DNA of 64,000 nucleotides from Owenia fusiformis (GCA_903813345.2 CAIIXF020000009.1:27318740-27382739), one strand, 5' to 3'; shown: positions 48,601-51,488, numbered from the stretch's first letter. The notes: a model not told the origin generated them from the letters alone. Numbers and translations: made by a program.

Positions 48601-48846
48601 TTAAGATAGTCCTGGGCTTTCAAGTAGAAATTATTGAAAGTCCATGAAATAGTTTAGTCCCAAACTATCATTATTTGAGGAATTGTCATTCCAATTCCAT
48701 TTAATTTGAATATTTTGACTTTGGCTATGGTTTCTACAATTATTTGTGAATTATTTATTTATTTTCAGGATCAGTATCTGTTCTGCTATTCTGCTGCTTC
48801 AGAAGCTCTGCAGTTTCTCCTTAACAAAGATGAGGGTAAAAAGTGA
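553..48846 (+). CDS. PTPN13: PTPN13-like protein tyrosine phosphatase (FERM, 5 PDZ, PTP), 5' end outside the window
   Basis: A multi-exon gene for a large cytosolic, cortex-associated tyrosine phosphatase. FERM domains bind membrane lipid or receptors, PDZ domains bind C-terminal tails, and the PTP domain removes phosphate from tyrosine. I chained 29 exons by GT..AG ends and codon phase; every junction is phase-compatible and the sum is 7188 nt, an exact multiple of three. Approximate residues in this partial product are FERM 30-355, PDZ1 565-650, PDZ2 880-970, PDZ3 1245-1340, PDZ4 1613-1705, PDZ5 1850-1935 and PTP 2105-2390. FERM plus five PDZ plus PTP is the PTPN13 layout; PTPN3/4 have one PDZ and PTPN14/21 have none. 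The KIND domain expected at the N terminus would lie before base 1. Extra phase-symmetric exons in the 17-kb intron after 15710 cannot be excluded. Exon coordinates are given in the domain entries. Confidence 0.93.
1049..7275 (+). CDS. PTPN13: PTPN13-like FERM domain exons
   Basis: Six exons: 1049-1214, 3366-3519, 3976-4070, 5565-5764, 6367-6638 and 7166-7275. F1 begins EFTVVLLNGQKL and includes PEHYFFGLTHIK. Exon 2 to exon 3 joins F1 to F2 (GWKTKG, then MLYFRVKFYADSIESIR). The third piece reads HDTTRHLFYLQLRRDILEE, a typical F2 helix. The fourth reads ALAVQAEYGDYDVG and ends EAEMDFIS. F3 follows with EYGIHFYRVFRRK, LSFNRRRFSVLP and KGQYLLQFATSHHVFHLKMRA. The domain is about 325 residues, normal for FERM. 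The lobes should bind membrane lipid or cytoplasmic tails. Introns here carry a nested fibrinogen-related gene and a tandem array built from the exon at 5565. Confidence 0.93.
1469..2764 (-). CDS. Secreted fibrinogen-related lectin (FReD), two exons, nested in a PTPN13-like intron
   Basis: Exon 1 is 2557-2764 (start ATG 2762-2764) and exon 2 is 1469-2130; together 870 nt, 289 residues plus stop. Exon 1 encodes a signal peptide (MNNMSNYQACCMITIAIVI) and a short Lys/Glu heptad segment likely to form a coiled coil for oligomers. The donor is AAAG|GTATGT and the acceptor GCAAG|TTGAC, phase 1. Exon 2 is a fibrinogen C-terminal domain: NRFDGSVDFNLKWKDYKHGFG, GEYK-like YKLRIEM, AGDSLNYHNAMFFTTSDRDND and GPWWYNACASC. 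The DRDND calcium site and the Cys pair are present. Such proteins are secreted pattern-recognition lectins (ficolin or FREP-like); the ligand cannot be read here. A TATA-like site lies at 2795-2802 and an AATAAA signal at 1377-1382, both on the minus strand. There are no introns beyond this one and no breaks. Confidence 0.9.
2795..2802 (-). promoter_or_regulatory. Possible TATA box of the fibrinogen-related gene
   Basis: On the minus strand the sequence reads ATATAAGG, about 31 bases upstream of the start codon. A short 5' UTR would follow. The position suits a TATA-driven inducible gene, but no initiator is clear. Confidence 0.4.
4240..5564 (+). repeat. Tandem array of a FERM exon's 5' part with its 3' splice site
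   Basis: About ten copies of a roughly 109-bp unit precede the true exon at 5565. Exon-like starts (AG|GTGCTCT or variants) lie at 4365, 4664, 4772, 4882, 4993, 5102, 5211, 5328 and 5456, with a decayed copy near 4248. Each unit holds about 75 bp of exon and about 32 bp of the preceding intron end (TAACATTACTCTAATTTAC, then TAG). None includes the exon's downstream half or its donor. Copies at 4664 and 4772 lack one G and shift frame; 4882, 4993 and 5102 carry an in-frame TAA; 5211 and 5456 stay open over the shared part. Confidence 0.9.
7323..7830 (+). repeat. Minisatellite of about 64 bp
   Basis: Six to eight imperfect copies of a unit containing CATATTGTTCAAATTGTTCG and ATCTTAGCATA. One further fragment of the same unit resumes at 8258, after the inserted hAT-type element. 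It lies in the intron between 7275 and 8361. Confidence 0.85.
7828..8257. mobile_element. Non-autonomous hAT-type MITE with 8-bp target duplication
   Basis: A 430-bp insertion with a perfect 15-bp terminal inverted repeat, TAGTGGTGCAACTCG at the left and CGAGTTGCACCACTA at the right. The 8-bp flank GTATCTTA is duplicated at 7820-7827 and 8258-8265. The flanks rejoin within a minisatellite unit, confirming the insertion. TAGTGGTG ends with an 8-bp duplication are typical of hAT. The interior has no transposase; short internal repeats of CTCGAGT are seen. Confidence 0.9.
8361..32724 (+). CDS. PTPN13: PTPN13-like FERM-to-PDZ1 linker exons
   Basis: Four exons: 8361-8465, 14644-14753, 15401-15710 and 32668-32724. 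They encode a polar, probably disordered linker. The second is strongly acidic (DVDDAEDMVDYFNDDLDSYEES) and the third is rich in Ser, Pro, His and Gln, with EGA and KGAH repeats. All junction phases match. The exon ending 14753 has a weak donor (GTTCAG). The introns are occupied by the DIRS retrotransposon (before 14644), an AT-rich minisatellite (before 15401) and about 17 kb of transposons and lectin genes (before 32668). Homology cannot prove the linker exons, since such linkers diverge quickly; support comes from phase, splice sites and composition. Confidence 0.78.
8752..8892. mobile_element. Short fold-back element
   Basis: An imperfect palindrome of about 140 bp: the left end TTATGTACTGG and the right end CCGTACATAA are complementary, and the centre carries CCCGAGGGACTGCAGGACCGAGGG. 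A related element occurs at about 35320-35465. The DIRS element is inserted immediately after it. Confidence 0.7.
8901..9045 (+). repeat. Left inverted terminal repeat of the DIRS element
   Basis: About 145 bp, reverse complement of the copy at 14390-14527. Shared motifs include AACCTATTCCATGACATATG, GTGGACTGGCCCAAGTGG and CATTATGTATTCATATTTAA. Confidence 0.9.
9186..10850 (+). CDS. DIRS element gag-like protein
   Basis: A 554-codon frame starting at the first ATG after the left terminal repeat. The N-terminal 200 residues are rich in Ser, Arg and Asn; the middle (about 260-480) contains a more ordered segment (FSDFFKNADTKTQLSNKNWK, LVYSEWYIGSVSKLVTQLTA). The C terminus is Ser/Lys/Asp-rich and basic, suitable for nucleic-acid binding. 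No CCHC knuckle is visible, which is usual for DIRS gag. The end overlaps the RT frame by 212 nt. Confidence 0.82.
   Translation: MAEQGSIQGEITSELNLNGPSTSSTLTGNEVINDVSLATTSVTDYVQSLVEEAVTRKMATLGNRPPTRPPSDRRSPSSSYLHNSEYSLPREQSPRSSKKAVETGKRGNDSHRNDTKFRDYNYSATHHVDVSRSTFRNRSRSPVSQLRSPSRLSHHSYSHTNRPSDSSPSRISGTSRQGTQNSRSIINNFSSKISQSQNSDSKPRILDSDDNEPSKSKSSEEEAVLLVRSLWDSTISALEIDQVNSSTNSKESLTRVALQKVDESSVTKASLPCPPVFHQLVQNINNQISSATSGFNTKGKLFRIKSSNYRLAKGDDSVVRPLKLNNSLGNLVPNDKTFSDFFKNADTKTQLSNKNWKGLEENLRAVLQPLVYSEWYIGSVSKLVTQLTAHLSNNTDPLVTQLLDSMGDLLLRGSTASVTATEGILKTLTNSALLQRDLIQEQVPTRFRESMRVLPVEHTSTTLYPESQLKDLVDSASSNLTNQALVTLAQSSSRSSKDKDRSQRQSRSDYRKKSSNKDWSKSQDKSKSDFRDSKKKYDNKGGKHFNKDNRFSKK
10639..12945 (+). 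CDS. DIRS element reverse transcriptase, RNase H and putative methyltransferase-like region
   Basis: A 768-codon frame. RT begins near residue 150 (NAVEEVLNRHSPGFYSNLFL, VKKKNGEDRPVINLRTLN), continues SLDLRDAYLHI and LPFGLATAPMIFTK, and has the catalytic YLDD at 11491-11502. RNase H follows: TIFTDASTAMWGAH, NWLELKAIQKAL, ICADNTTATTYLN and RRADLLSR, retaining the acidic D, E, D and D residues. Beyond it lies a conserved DIRS segment (NLDMMATCYNNQLPVYVSPI, YIYPPMPVIGLVL) usually labelled a phage-type methyltransferase; its enzymatic status is not shown here. The first ATG lies inside gag, so translation of this frame may instead rely on frameshifting or reinitiation. The real N terminus is unsettled. 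Confidence 0.9.
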   Translation: MLPWPSPVLDLVKTKTGPNANPGLTTGRNLLTKIGPNHKTNPSQIFVIPRRNTTIKVVSTSTKTTDSPRSDHSMIPIFTIPPFPGPVGGRLMFFLPNWKLLTEDPFILKMIQVGYIPQMNSTVTLCTEPNQFESSTSSKAARFSRVVEDLLQKNAVEEVLNRHSPGFYSNLFLVKKKNGEDRPVINLRTLNQVLIVPKFKMETVQQYMTSFQQGEWAVSLDLRDAYLHIMMKENFRKYLRFVVNGKILQFRVLPFGLATAPMIFTKILEPLASFFHKLGIKLHRYLDDWLIRGASPQEVSDHLRIVMTVTENLGFIINHKKSQLIPLQIFDYVGVRWDLHLGMSYPPQDRIDKILHLTDWFLTESRATAKQWMSLLGLLASAEKQVPLGRLHMRFLQQCLSQNWSQLRDPLDKMITVDRTARLDLLWWNQGQHLEKGMTLAPFSPEVTIFTDASTAMWGAHMDLNISKECCGNWSQSESNNHINWLELKAIQKALHHFQTHLQGKMVLICADNTTATTYLNKQGGTQSAKLTELSRQIWLWADLHQVRLRARHVPGRLNRRADLLSRGNQIVATEWSLHPAVVKQMFKIWGTPNLDMMATCYNNQLPVYVSPIQDQAAWATDALSLSWQNLHLYIYPPMPVIGLVLHKIKDHDCLALAILPKWQNQPWFPELLDLLVDYPREIPPLEKLLKMPRSQIFHQNPELFHLHACKLSRNLSLRRVFQHKCQKESHQMLEDLPPTESMMPNGRSSLFGVLRGIWIPAQSLFQK
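10929..13841 (+). CDS. DIRS element tyrosine recombinase (domain at about 12733-13841)
   Basis: The frame is open for 970 codons, but only the last 370 look like a recombinase. A core-binding part (STNRVYDAKWKKFSIWCSER) is followed by the catalytic part: Arg in ASGKRRSDIHAI (13251-13262), HxxR in RPHETRAIS (His codon 13650-13652) and Tyr in FTSYYLRDV (13755-13760). These match the R-H-R-Y tetrad. The enzyme would integrate the circular DNA form. The upstream 600 codons overlap RT/RNase H in another frame and show no domain; the true start probably lies nearer 12700. The C terminus is intact. Confidence 0.88.
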   Translation: MEAVNGRSVYTEDDPGRIHPTDEFNCDVMHRTKPVRVFNIEQSSSFQQSGRGPSAKECCRRSSKQTFSRVLQQSILGQEEEWRRQTRHQFENFKSSLNSSQIQNGNSTAVHDLLPTRRMGSILGPSGCLSSYNDERELPEVSPFCRQRENSAISSTPFRSGNSTDDFHQDPGTPSLILPQARDKTPPVFRRLVNPRSIATGSLRSPTDCDDGDGKSWLHHQSQEIAVDSVADLRLCRCTVGPSSRDVLSPPGQNRQNSTPNRLVPHRKSSNSQAVDVSSGITGISRETSPTGEIAHEVPPTMPVSELVSTQRSIGQDDNSRSYCKIGPVVVESRPASGERDDFSSIFTRSDNIHRCFNSDVGSSYGSEHIERVLWKLVPIRIQQPHKLAGTKSHTESPSPLSDSPPRKDGVNLCRQHNCDNLPQQTRGNTVSKTDRVISTDMVMGRFTSSPSSRKTCARSTESKSRSVEPGKSDSCDRMVLTSSSCQTDVQDMGNSKSRHDGDMLQQPTTSVCLTNTRSSSLGNRRSIPKLAKSSSVHLSPHASDRISSTQDKGSRLFSSSNPSKMAESAVVPRTIGSSSGLSKGNPPIGETSQNAKKSDLPSKSRTFPSSRLQTLTKSLTQKGFSTQVSKRIASDARRPSTNRVYDAKWKKFSIWCSERNLDPCTVSVPEIADFLLYLHSVKKLTVSTIEGYRTVINQVLQHSSGTSLSSTQEISDLIHSFKLEDAQPKDLMPKWDLVFVLHELTKPPFEPMSTADLKHVSWKTLFLLLLASGKRRSDIHAIDIRRIQWTRNNLEAVLFPFVGFLPKSLNCAEGQSRFQPITIKALANFVGNETPDKFLCPVRALRYYLQATVPIRGVRNRLFIPFKKGCSSDVHPNTLSSWVKQLLNYVYKNASEESKLQGKIRPHETRAISSSLALQANASLTALFKTCSWASHNTFTSYYLRDVTVMEKGMHKLGPVVLAGTLCNF
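14236..14325. repeat. DIRS internal complementary region
   Basis: The first part (GCATATGTCATGGAATAGG on) is the complement of the left outer end. It joins directly to the complement of the right outer end (TGAGAAATTTTACCAG on). This is the splint expected to align both ends when the circular DNA is made. Confidence 0.88.
14390..14568 (-). repeat. Right inverted terminal repeat of the DIRS element with terminal extension
   Basis: Reverse complement of the left repeat up to about 14527, followed by about 40 bp not present on the left (AATAGAAAATTTACTGG and on). Such an asymmetric extension is normal for DIRS. Confidence 0.88.
14815..15375 (+). repeat. AT-rich minisatellite, unit about 36 bp
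   Basis: Imperfect copies built from AAAATGATGATATTACTCAA and TATGTGAAACATGATGTT. It fills the intron between 14753 and 15401, ending about 25 bp before the acceptor. It yields low-complexity open frames on both strands that are not genes. Confidence 0.88.
15950..16490. repeat. Diverged interspersed repeats
   Basis: This stretch holds a weak fold-back around GAAGGCATTC/GAATGCCTTC (about 16048-16134). After it comes ATCCCAGAGGGATATAG with a CCAT/CCAG microsatellite, then two copies of an AAGATGGCTGC..AATGGC(C/T) unit. The latter half resembles the element at 45610-46560. No gene is seen. Confidence 0.5.
16623..22021 (-). CDS. Secreted C-type lectin, two exons, nested in a PTPN13-like intron
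   Basis: Exon 1 is 21871-22021 and exon 2 is 16623-17068; together 597 nt, 198 residues plus stop. Exon 1 encodes a signal peptide (MKNNLPYVLVTMVMLLECSI) and a short Cys/Lys-rich neck (NRCRTNLANMKRQLDQCKKQ). The donor is CAAG|GTAGAT; the acceptor TTGAAG|ATGTACC matches phase 1. Exon 2 is a C-type lectin-like domain: SCPKSFTYNAQFGSCYNF, ALSFCMAMGANLVDIETQAE, TGGTRINGEWQWIGGESFD, QLCHILWAPD and KWHDRECTLNHRYICE. The six Cys of a long-form domain are present. WHD stands at the WND calcium position, but no EPN or QPD triplet is seen, so canonical sugar binding is uncertain. AATAAA lies at 16541-16546 (minus). The 4.8-kb intron is filled by transposons. Confidence 0.85.
17179..18445. mobile_element. 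pogo/Tigger-like DNA transposon relic
   Basis: Left end CAGTAGAACCTGTTTATCTG and right end (complement) CAGTAAAACCTGTCTAATCC are inverted repeats, flanked by TA on both sides. These are typical pogo/Tigger ends. The subterminal parts repeat (T/C)TGAACACC. The interior is largely lost but retains the tail of a transposase reading frame at 17904-18080. Confidence 0.85.
17904..18080 (+). pseudogene. C-terminal remnant of a pogo-like transposase with a PIP-box-like motif
   Basis: The frame reads TSDILNALDILKDYTSS, then EKLFLLEEDIYSN and ends KKQTTMKDFFKQK, stop. QTTMKDFF fits the PCNA-interacting PIP consensus found at the C termini of pogo-like transposases. It is preceded by an in-frame stop at 17901, so the protein is truncated. 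Catalytic residues are absent from the window. Confidence 0.65.
18467..20010. mobile_element. Mariner-like element with inverted repeats, carrying a nested element
   Basis: The left end CTGGGTGTCCCAAAAAATGA and right end (complement) TTGGGTGTCCCAAAAATGAG share about 38 bp and are flanked by TA. Length 1544 bp including the inner insertion. No transposase is evident. Confidence 0.8.
18955..19687. mobile_element. Nested mariner-like MITE
   Basis: Left CAGGGTGTTCCAAAAGTAAC and right (complement) CAGGGCGTTCCAAAAGTAAC are inverted repeats of about 30 bp with TA flanks. It lies inside the 18467-20010 element. About 733 bp, non-coding. Confidence 0.82.
20081..20580. mobile_element. Fold-back element with long arms
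   Basis: Arms of about 145 bp (20081-20225 and 20431-20580) are reverse complements (GGTGCTAACTTCGACCG against CGGTCGAAGTTAGCACC). The centre is also self-complementary (GTTTTGGTCCCCAG against CTGGGGACCAAAATG), so nearly the whole 500 bp can pair. No coding capacity. Confidence 0.85.
20581..21870. other. Unannotated stretch within the C-type lectin intron
   Basis: About 1.3 kb of AT-rich sequence. The one minus-strand open frame (21313-21633, 106 codons) has no recognised domain, signal peptide or splice context. I see nothing else. Confidence 0.5.
22738..24558 (-). pseudogene. Tandem duplicate of the C-type lectin gene, broken by two frameshifts
   Basis: Exon 1 relic is about 24407-24558 and exon 2 relic 22738-about 23190, with the same order, splice sites (AATCAAG|GTATGT; TTGAAG|ACATT) and flanking sequence as the intact copy. 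In exon 1 a GCTAAT repeat has grown, giving 8 extra bases and a stop soon after (GCG ACC TGA). In exon 2 there are 2 extra bases after TTTTGGTAT, leading to a TGA; the two shifts do not cancel. Downstream of the second shift the frame is clean and close to the parent (TGGTRINGEWQWIGGESFD identical). AATAAA is at 22661-22666 (minus). Unspliced it still shows a 130-codon open frame, which is only the domain's latter part. Confidence 0.8.
23546..24348. mobile_element. Degenerate pogo/Tigger-like element in the pseudogene intron
   Basis: Left CAGTGAAACCTGTATTACCG and right GGCATTAAACAGGTTTTACT are diverged inverted repeats of the same family as the element at 17179. Subterminal GAACACC(C/T)TCTAA motifs are repeated. 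No open frame is recognised. Confidence 0.65.
25000..25190. mobile_element. Short pogo/Tigger-like MITE
   Basis: About 190 bp, beginning AAGCGAAACCTCTATGTCTG and ending AGTAGACAGCTTTTACTTTA. It shares internal TTGACTCAAATATTTCAAAA with the copy at 23546-24348, so it is probably a deleted version. Confidence 0.6.
27507..28127 (-). other. Decayed repeat with spurious minus-strand open frames
   Basis: Overlapping minus-strand frames arise from a short repeated motif (GACCAATGCC with variants). No domain is recognised. Taken as non-coding. Confidence 0.5.
29541..29690. mobile_element. Fold-back MITE
   Basis: About 150 bp; the arms run from GTTCACATTTGCTC and from GAGCAAATATGACCCAGGC, with a GGCCGGGGGCC-rich inner stem. 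The same family occurs at 47014-47152 (ends TCACATTT and AAATGTGACCCAGGC). Confidence 0.7.
31830..32480. repeat. Degenerate repeats with ATGGCCACCAT-type motifs
   Basis: Several diverged units, each containing (A/G)TGGCC(A/T)CC or TGGCTGCC and a C(T/C)CACAT(A/C)C motif. It ends in a short copy of the GTGGTGACATATTGT dispersed repeat (32420-32470). No gene is seen. Confidence 0.45.
32972..33607. mobile_element. Element with iterated inverted termini
   Basis: The left terminus has two copies of a 19-bp unit (CAACTCGTACCCAAGA). The right terminus has about five copies of its complement (TCTTGGGTACCAGTTG and variants) at 33528-33607. The 640-bp interior is AT-rich and non-coding. It lies in the intron before PDZ1. 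Confidence 0.75.
33702..34682 (+). CDS. PTPN13: PTPN13-like PDZ1 and following linker
   Basis: Exons 33702-33904 and 34082-34682. PDZ1 starts near RRVIVVELTKVVPYGIGLTI; its carboxylate-binding loop is YGIGLTI in place of GLGF. The domain continues GIFVKSIIPEGPAHRDGRLQ, intron, VGDRIIAINGQSLEGM and ends VQLLVSQL. The intron cuts at the Q|VGD position. The second exon then runs about 150 codons into a Ser/Pro/Gln-rich linker with proline-rich stretches (ARTIPKPPRK, PPPIGF) that could serve SH3 or similar partners; that role is inference. Confidence 0.92.
35034..37093 (+). CDS. PTPN13: PTPN13-like PDZ2 and long linker
   Basis: Exons 35034-35254 and 36040-37093. The first exon has an acidic Ser-rich lead (YESEDSFESDIDDMEAS) and the first PDZ2 strand and loop (YKVVLHKLAGSLGLNIT). 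The second exon resumes GGVNTSVKHGGIYVKSLV, then VGDRVLEINGQSLTGFTHK. PDZ2 of the mammalian protein is the best-studied peptide-binding module of this phosphatase. The intron falls inside the binding-loop region rather than at the Q|VGD site used in other PDZs here. About 270 codons of low-complexity linker follow, including an in-frame tandem GDISTTR repeat at about 36711-36800 and a proline tract (PPLPLSPPPGTLPP). Confidence 0.92.
35318..35468. mobile_element. Fold-back element of the CCCGAGGG family
   Basis: An almost perfect palindrome of about 145 bp: TCAGGATATTGGGATTATCC at left and its complement at right, centre CCCGAGGGCCGCAGGTCCCG. Resembles 8752-8892. A smaller palindrome with GCGGGCAGATATA arms follows at about 35750-35810. 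Confidence 0.8.
35745..35812. repeat. Short inverted repeats (GCGGGCAGATATA)
   Basis: GCGGGCAGATATACTATATC is followed by TGCCCGCTCGGAGCAGGACG and a further TATATCTGCCCGC. Probably the core of a second fold-back relic in the intron between 35254 and 36040. Confidence 0.5.
36711..36800 (+). repeat. In-frame 21-bp tandem repeat inside a coding exon
   Basis: About four copies of a 21-bp unit encode the seven-residue repeat GDISTTR (variants GDTSPTK and GEASNN). The period is a multiple of three, so the frame is preserved. It lies in the disordered linker after PDZ2, where copy-number change would be tolerated. Confidence 0.85.
37284..38592 (+). CDS. PTPN13: PTPN13-like PDZ3 and linker
   Basis: Exons 37284-37498 and 37702-38592. 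PDZ3 begins TFDVPLQKGSQGLGFSVIGG, the canonical GLGF loop, then RKIFPLGPAASSGKMEVGD, ILEVNGKKLKGLSHN, intron, ETVTLLRTTPSEVHLLLSRP. The second exon then adds about 270 codons of Ser/Thr/Gln-rich linker with acidic patches (ETESDSEFEFSLPDSS). Donor GTAAGT at 37499 and acceptor TTTTTAG before 37702 are both strong. Confidence 0.92.
39228..40213 (+). CDS. PTPN13: PTPN13-like PDZ4
   Basis: Exons 39228-39383 and 40034-40213. The first reads EFEVSLTKADKGGLGFTVAG, CFVKAVVQEPALSNGRIRPGD, KLIQ. The second reads VNEQDMRDFTHVDAVSYLRK and TVIIRLFRDP. The canonical GLGF loop is present, and the intron is again directly after the Q of the LIQ|VN strand. The intron between them carries a MITE-like element (39540-39985). 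Confidence 0.92.
39540..39985. mobile_element. MITE-like element with inverted ends
   Basis: The left end TTACCCAAATGCGAGTAG and the right end CTACTCGCATCTGGGTTATT are inverted repeats; about 445 bp apart, interior AT-rich. It sits in the intron that splits PDZ4. Confidence 0.65.
40457..41114 (+). CDS. PTPN13: PTPN13-like PDZ4-PDZ5 linker exons
   Basis: Exons 40457-40700 and 40984-41114, both with clean acceptors and donors (GTAAGG, GTATGC). They encode Ser/Asp/Lys-rich sequence (SDSDSWSTSDEGSSG; KDYKTQDVKPQD). No domain is recognised. Phases link PDZ4 to PDZ5 without a shift. Confidence 0.82.
41399..42017 (+). CDS. PTPN13: PTPN13-like PDZ5
   Basis: Exons 41399-41554 and 41926-42017. The first reads SGQIIIELEKSQVGGLGFSL, TGAKKGIFVKTITKGGPAEK and DGRLRVGDRILQ; the second reads INDETVIGMTHSKAVTILRK and SVVLAVSR. 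The loop is GLGF and the intron is after RILQ, as in PDZ1 and PDZ4. This is the last PDZ before the phosphatase. Confidence 0.93.
42900..48846 (+). CDS. PTPN13: PTPN13-like linker and catalytic tyrosine phosphatase domain, with stop
   Basis: Exons 42900-43597, 43887-44148, 46791-46953, 47654-47782, 48209-48271 and 48769-48846 (TGA at 48844-48846). The first exon is a Pro/Ser/Asp linker, then the start of the PTP domain (LTDDWLDNMEIVKTV, ending KNRYRNVLP, the pTyr-recognition loop). Next come [30 protein letters not shown] and KCHRYWP. The general-acid loop GWPDHGVPH is at about 46909-46935, and the nucleophile P-loop HCSAGIGRTG is in exon 47654-47782. The Q-loop is QGMIQTKDQYLFCY. All catalytic residues expected of an active classical PTP (Cys, Arg, Asp, Gln) are present. 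The protein ends ten residues after LQFLL, as usual for this family. Confidence 0.95.
44818..45210 (-). CDS. Secreted His/Gly-rich protein, main coding exon, nested in a PTPN13-like intron
   Basis: A 131-codon exon starting at the ATG at 45208-45210. It has a signal peptide (MRFVCLFALVALATAA), then a calcium-site-like segment DENNDGVPDILDANRDGKVD with two DxNxDG-type loops. A His/Gly tract follows with three GHFHGHH repeats, and then VGPNG repeats (VGPNGAVV, VGPNGYVAPHGHGYHH). The exon is bounded by acceptor CAG at 45227-45229 and donor CAT|GTAAGT (44812-44817). Without the donor the frame would run on to 44698. The 3' exon is uncertain; an acceptor near 44560 would add only two residues. Composition suggests a metal- or mineral-associated secreted protein, perhaps of shell, byssus or mucus; function is not established. 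Confidence 0.75.
45387..45420 (-). other. Probable 5' UTR exon of the His-rich gene
   Basis: On the minus strand this small exon ends AATACACAAAG|GTAAGT. Its 5' edge is set only by the TATA box about 25-30 bp upstream, so the start is approximate. Confidence 0.55.
45439..45445 (-). promoter_or_regulatory. TATA box of the His-rich gene
   Basis: Minus strand reads GGACTATATAAACTAAG. It lies about 230 bp before the start codon, with a spliced 5' UTR between. A strong TATA suits a tissue-specific, highly expressed secreted-protein gene. Confidence 0.65.
45610..46560. mobile_element. Element with inverted ATCCCATCGAAC ends, CCGT microsatellite and internal tandem repeat
   Basis: ATCCCATCGAAC at 45615-45626 is inverted at 46522-46533. 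Inside are a CCGT microsatellite (45657-45730) and about five copies of a roughly 135-bp unit (AACTCGAAAAGTAGTGGAG anchors near 45833, 45968, 46103, 46250 and 46364). The unit also holds ATGGCCGCCATTTT, itself palindromic. No coding function; it sits in the intron before the WPD-loop exon. Confidence 0.75.
47014..47152. mobile_element. Fold-back MITE, same family as 29541-29690
   Basis: The arms are TGCCTTGGTCACATTT and AAATGTGACCCAGGCA, with an inner stem GGCGCCTGGC/GCCAGGCGCC. About 139 bp in the intron between 46953 and 47654. Confidence 0.72.
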
Positions 48847-49602
48847 TGAATTATTCCCATTGGTTATATATTCAGTAGGATGGAGATTATTTAAATTATT
48901 AGATCATGTATCAAAAGGTACATGATGTACCCTGCACACAGAGTCTAGTTATAAACTACCCTTTGCCTAGTATAGACTATATTAGTTGAAGGGATGCAAA
49001 GGGTATACTAGTATCTAATGGGATAGGATATGCATGGGCCAAACAATACCTTATAGGATATGCATGGATCTTAGTATGAAATTCATTGTAGCAACCAATG
49101 TTGACATTATTGCAATCAATGAGGACATTCTAGGAACTGTGGATATTGTCTGTTGCAAGCAATGATGACATTGTAGCAATCAATACTGACATAATTGCAA
49201 GCAATGAGGACACTGTAGCAGAGGTTTAAAGAACAGTGTATTAAAGCTTTGAGGTTTGAAAATAAGGTCATGAAATCATACCACTGAGGACTTTACTGGT
49301 TTTCGAGATTTACTAATAAGTACATGTAATTGTGAATCATAACATGGGTGGAGGATTTATAAGATAATCTACTGTGCAGCATACTTAGCAGAAGTCTATG
49401 TGCATGAATTATTAATAAACTATAAGAGATGGTCTCAGTCATAAACATATCTTACGACAGTATAGGACAGGATTTATATTAGCCCAGAGCTTTGGATACT
49501 CTTAACTGGGAACACTGAACGGAACATATATGGATATGATGTCCATAGTAGCTGGAGTGTTCCAAAGAGAACTAAATCTAAGAATTCTTTGTATATTGTA
49601 CT

Positions 49603-49809
49603 TCTACTTAATTTGGTGCTACTTATTTTGGCGGATTTGTTGTTTAGGTGGCTACTTAATTTGACGGACTTGCAATATTACAATGTACTAATGGTACTTT
49701 ACATGGTACTAAAATAACTGGGAAATTTGGAGGCGACTTAATTTGCCGGACTTCAACAATTTGGCGGATCCTCCAAATTAAAACGGCCGTCAAATTAAGT
49801 AGAAGTTCA
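49603..49809. mobile_element. Short MITE with inverted ACTTCTACTTAATTTGG ends
   Basis: About 205 bp; terminal inverted repeats of 16-17 bp and further internal GGCGGA and GGCTACTTAATTTG motifs. Non-coding. Confidence 0.65.
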
Positions 49810-50173
49810 GTAGTTAACTACATGTGTGTATGATGGTAGAAAATTGAAAATTGCTCATTTAAATAAGTAACAATTAAAAAAGTAAGCAGGATGTTTGATT
49901 TTATTAAGTGTGATCTCTTTTAAAAATTCATACATGTAATATGATGATTAATTTTAAACACTTAAAGCTTGCCAAAGTCAGTCCACTCTGAACATTAAGC
50001 CTTAAACATGGGTCTTACTCAGTATACCATTATTCAACATGTTATAGATTATTTGAATAATCAAAACAATATGAAGTATACACTAATGATGTTCATAACA
50101 GAATGAGAAATGGAAAATGAACATTCAAGATATTCTCAAACTAAATGAACATGTTGAAGTAAGTAGCAAAAAG

Positions 50174-50370
50174 CAGGGCATGGGTGTAGCGCCCGTTACG
50201 CTGGGTACGCACAGGCGTACCAGATGGTTGCAAATTCGCTCCAAATACAACCAAATTTCAAAATTTTCCCAGACCCCCCTTAATGCTCGTCTTTTAATCC
50301 ACTCAACCCTTGTTCCTGTGGTGGTGGCAGCATACTACTTAGAAAAATAGCGCTACGCCCATGCAGGGGT
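50174..50370. mobile_element. Short MITE with GCATGGG(C/T)GTAGCGC ends
   Basis: Left GGGCATGGGTGTAGCGC and right GCGCTACGCCCATGC are inverted. About 195 bp. The open frame it contains (50117-50350) is not treated as a gene. Confidence 0.6.
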
Positions 50371-51488
50371 ATACAGTACTATATCGCATTATAATTTTTA
50401 TGGTGCTAAAATGAACTAGAGATGGCAAGCTAGATATTAGATACTTTCAATTCATTGTAATTTAAACTCAATATTACTCAATATTTATCACTGAATATAA
50501 TATTGAACTGAATTTTTACTCTTGTATTATTGTGATAGAATACAAAAAATACAAAAATTTAAAAGGTGATCAGGTAGATTTAAGAATTAATATTTTTACA
50601 ACAAAATTTTGTACATATTAGTCAAAATCATTCATCCATCCATCCATCCAACCATATTATTTGTATATATCCTCTCTACAGTATATTTATCCATCCATAA
50701 TATTGATACTCAACCAGTGTGTGGTGATATGTGGTATATATTTACATGTATAGGAAATGTGCAATATTTTTGTAAATAAGTAAACATGTGTATGACTCAA
50801 ATCAGAATATACTGTATTGTAAAACATGTGAATTTTATATGTACTGAATAAGTAATTTTACCGTTGATAATTGAACATAATAGTGAAATATGTGTACTGG
50901 TCATTCTTTATGAAGCAAAGTCTAAGTCAGTGCTAGAAATTCAGTTTCTGAAAATGAAAATGAATGAATTAGACATGTTGCCATGGTAACATTACATAGA
51001 GATGGTCTCCAATGTCAACAATGTGATAAAGGACAGTCATCAATAAACCAATGTTGTTTCAGAGACTCCATTCTTAAATTCTGTCTCTCCTCCCTTTTAT
51101 TCATTGTTTAGTTTCAGAAGCAATCTACTCCTTTTGTGGCTTCCTAAATCATCCTTGAGCAACACAGTCGATTTGTATTGAATTTTAACATGTTGAATCC
51201 ATAATGATTTGTACCTTTGTGTTTTATAGTAAATCATTATTACCAAACAGAGATATTGTGTCACTAGTTTTTAGGATTGTTCACCACTTTGTACATGTAT
51301 AGTTTTTGGTCCTTTGTGTTTATACCTAGTTTGTTTATTTTATCTATATTTATTAATATGATCACTTAAGCAGTTTCATTTCTGTTAATTAGCAGAATGT
51401 TTATGATGTTCTTTGGGGATCAGACTTTCAAAGTGCCTATCAAAATATACAATATATGCAAGTTACAGAGACCAAATGTTGGTTAATA

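Noticed and set aside
553-48846. Assignment to PTPN3/4 or PTPN14/21
   Set aside because: Five PDZ domains between FERM and PTP match PTPN13 only.
50117-50350. 77-codon open frame
   Set aside because: It runs into a MITE with inverted GTAGCGC ends and shows no domain.
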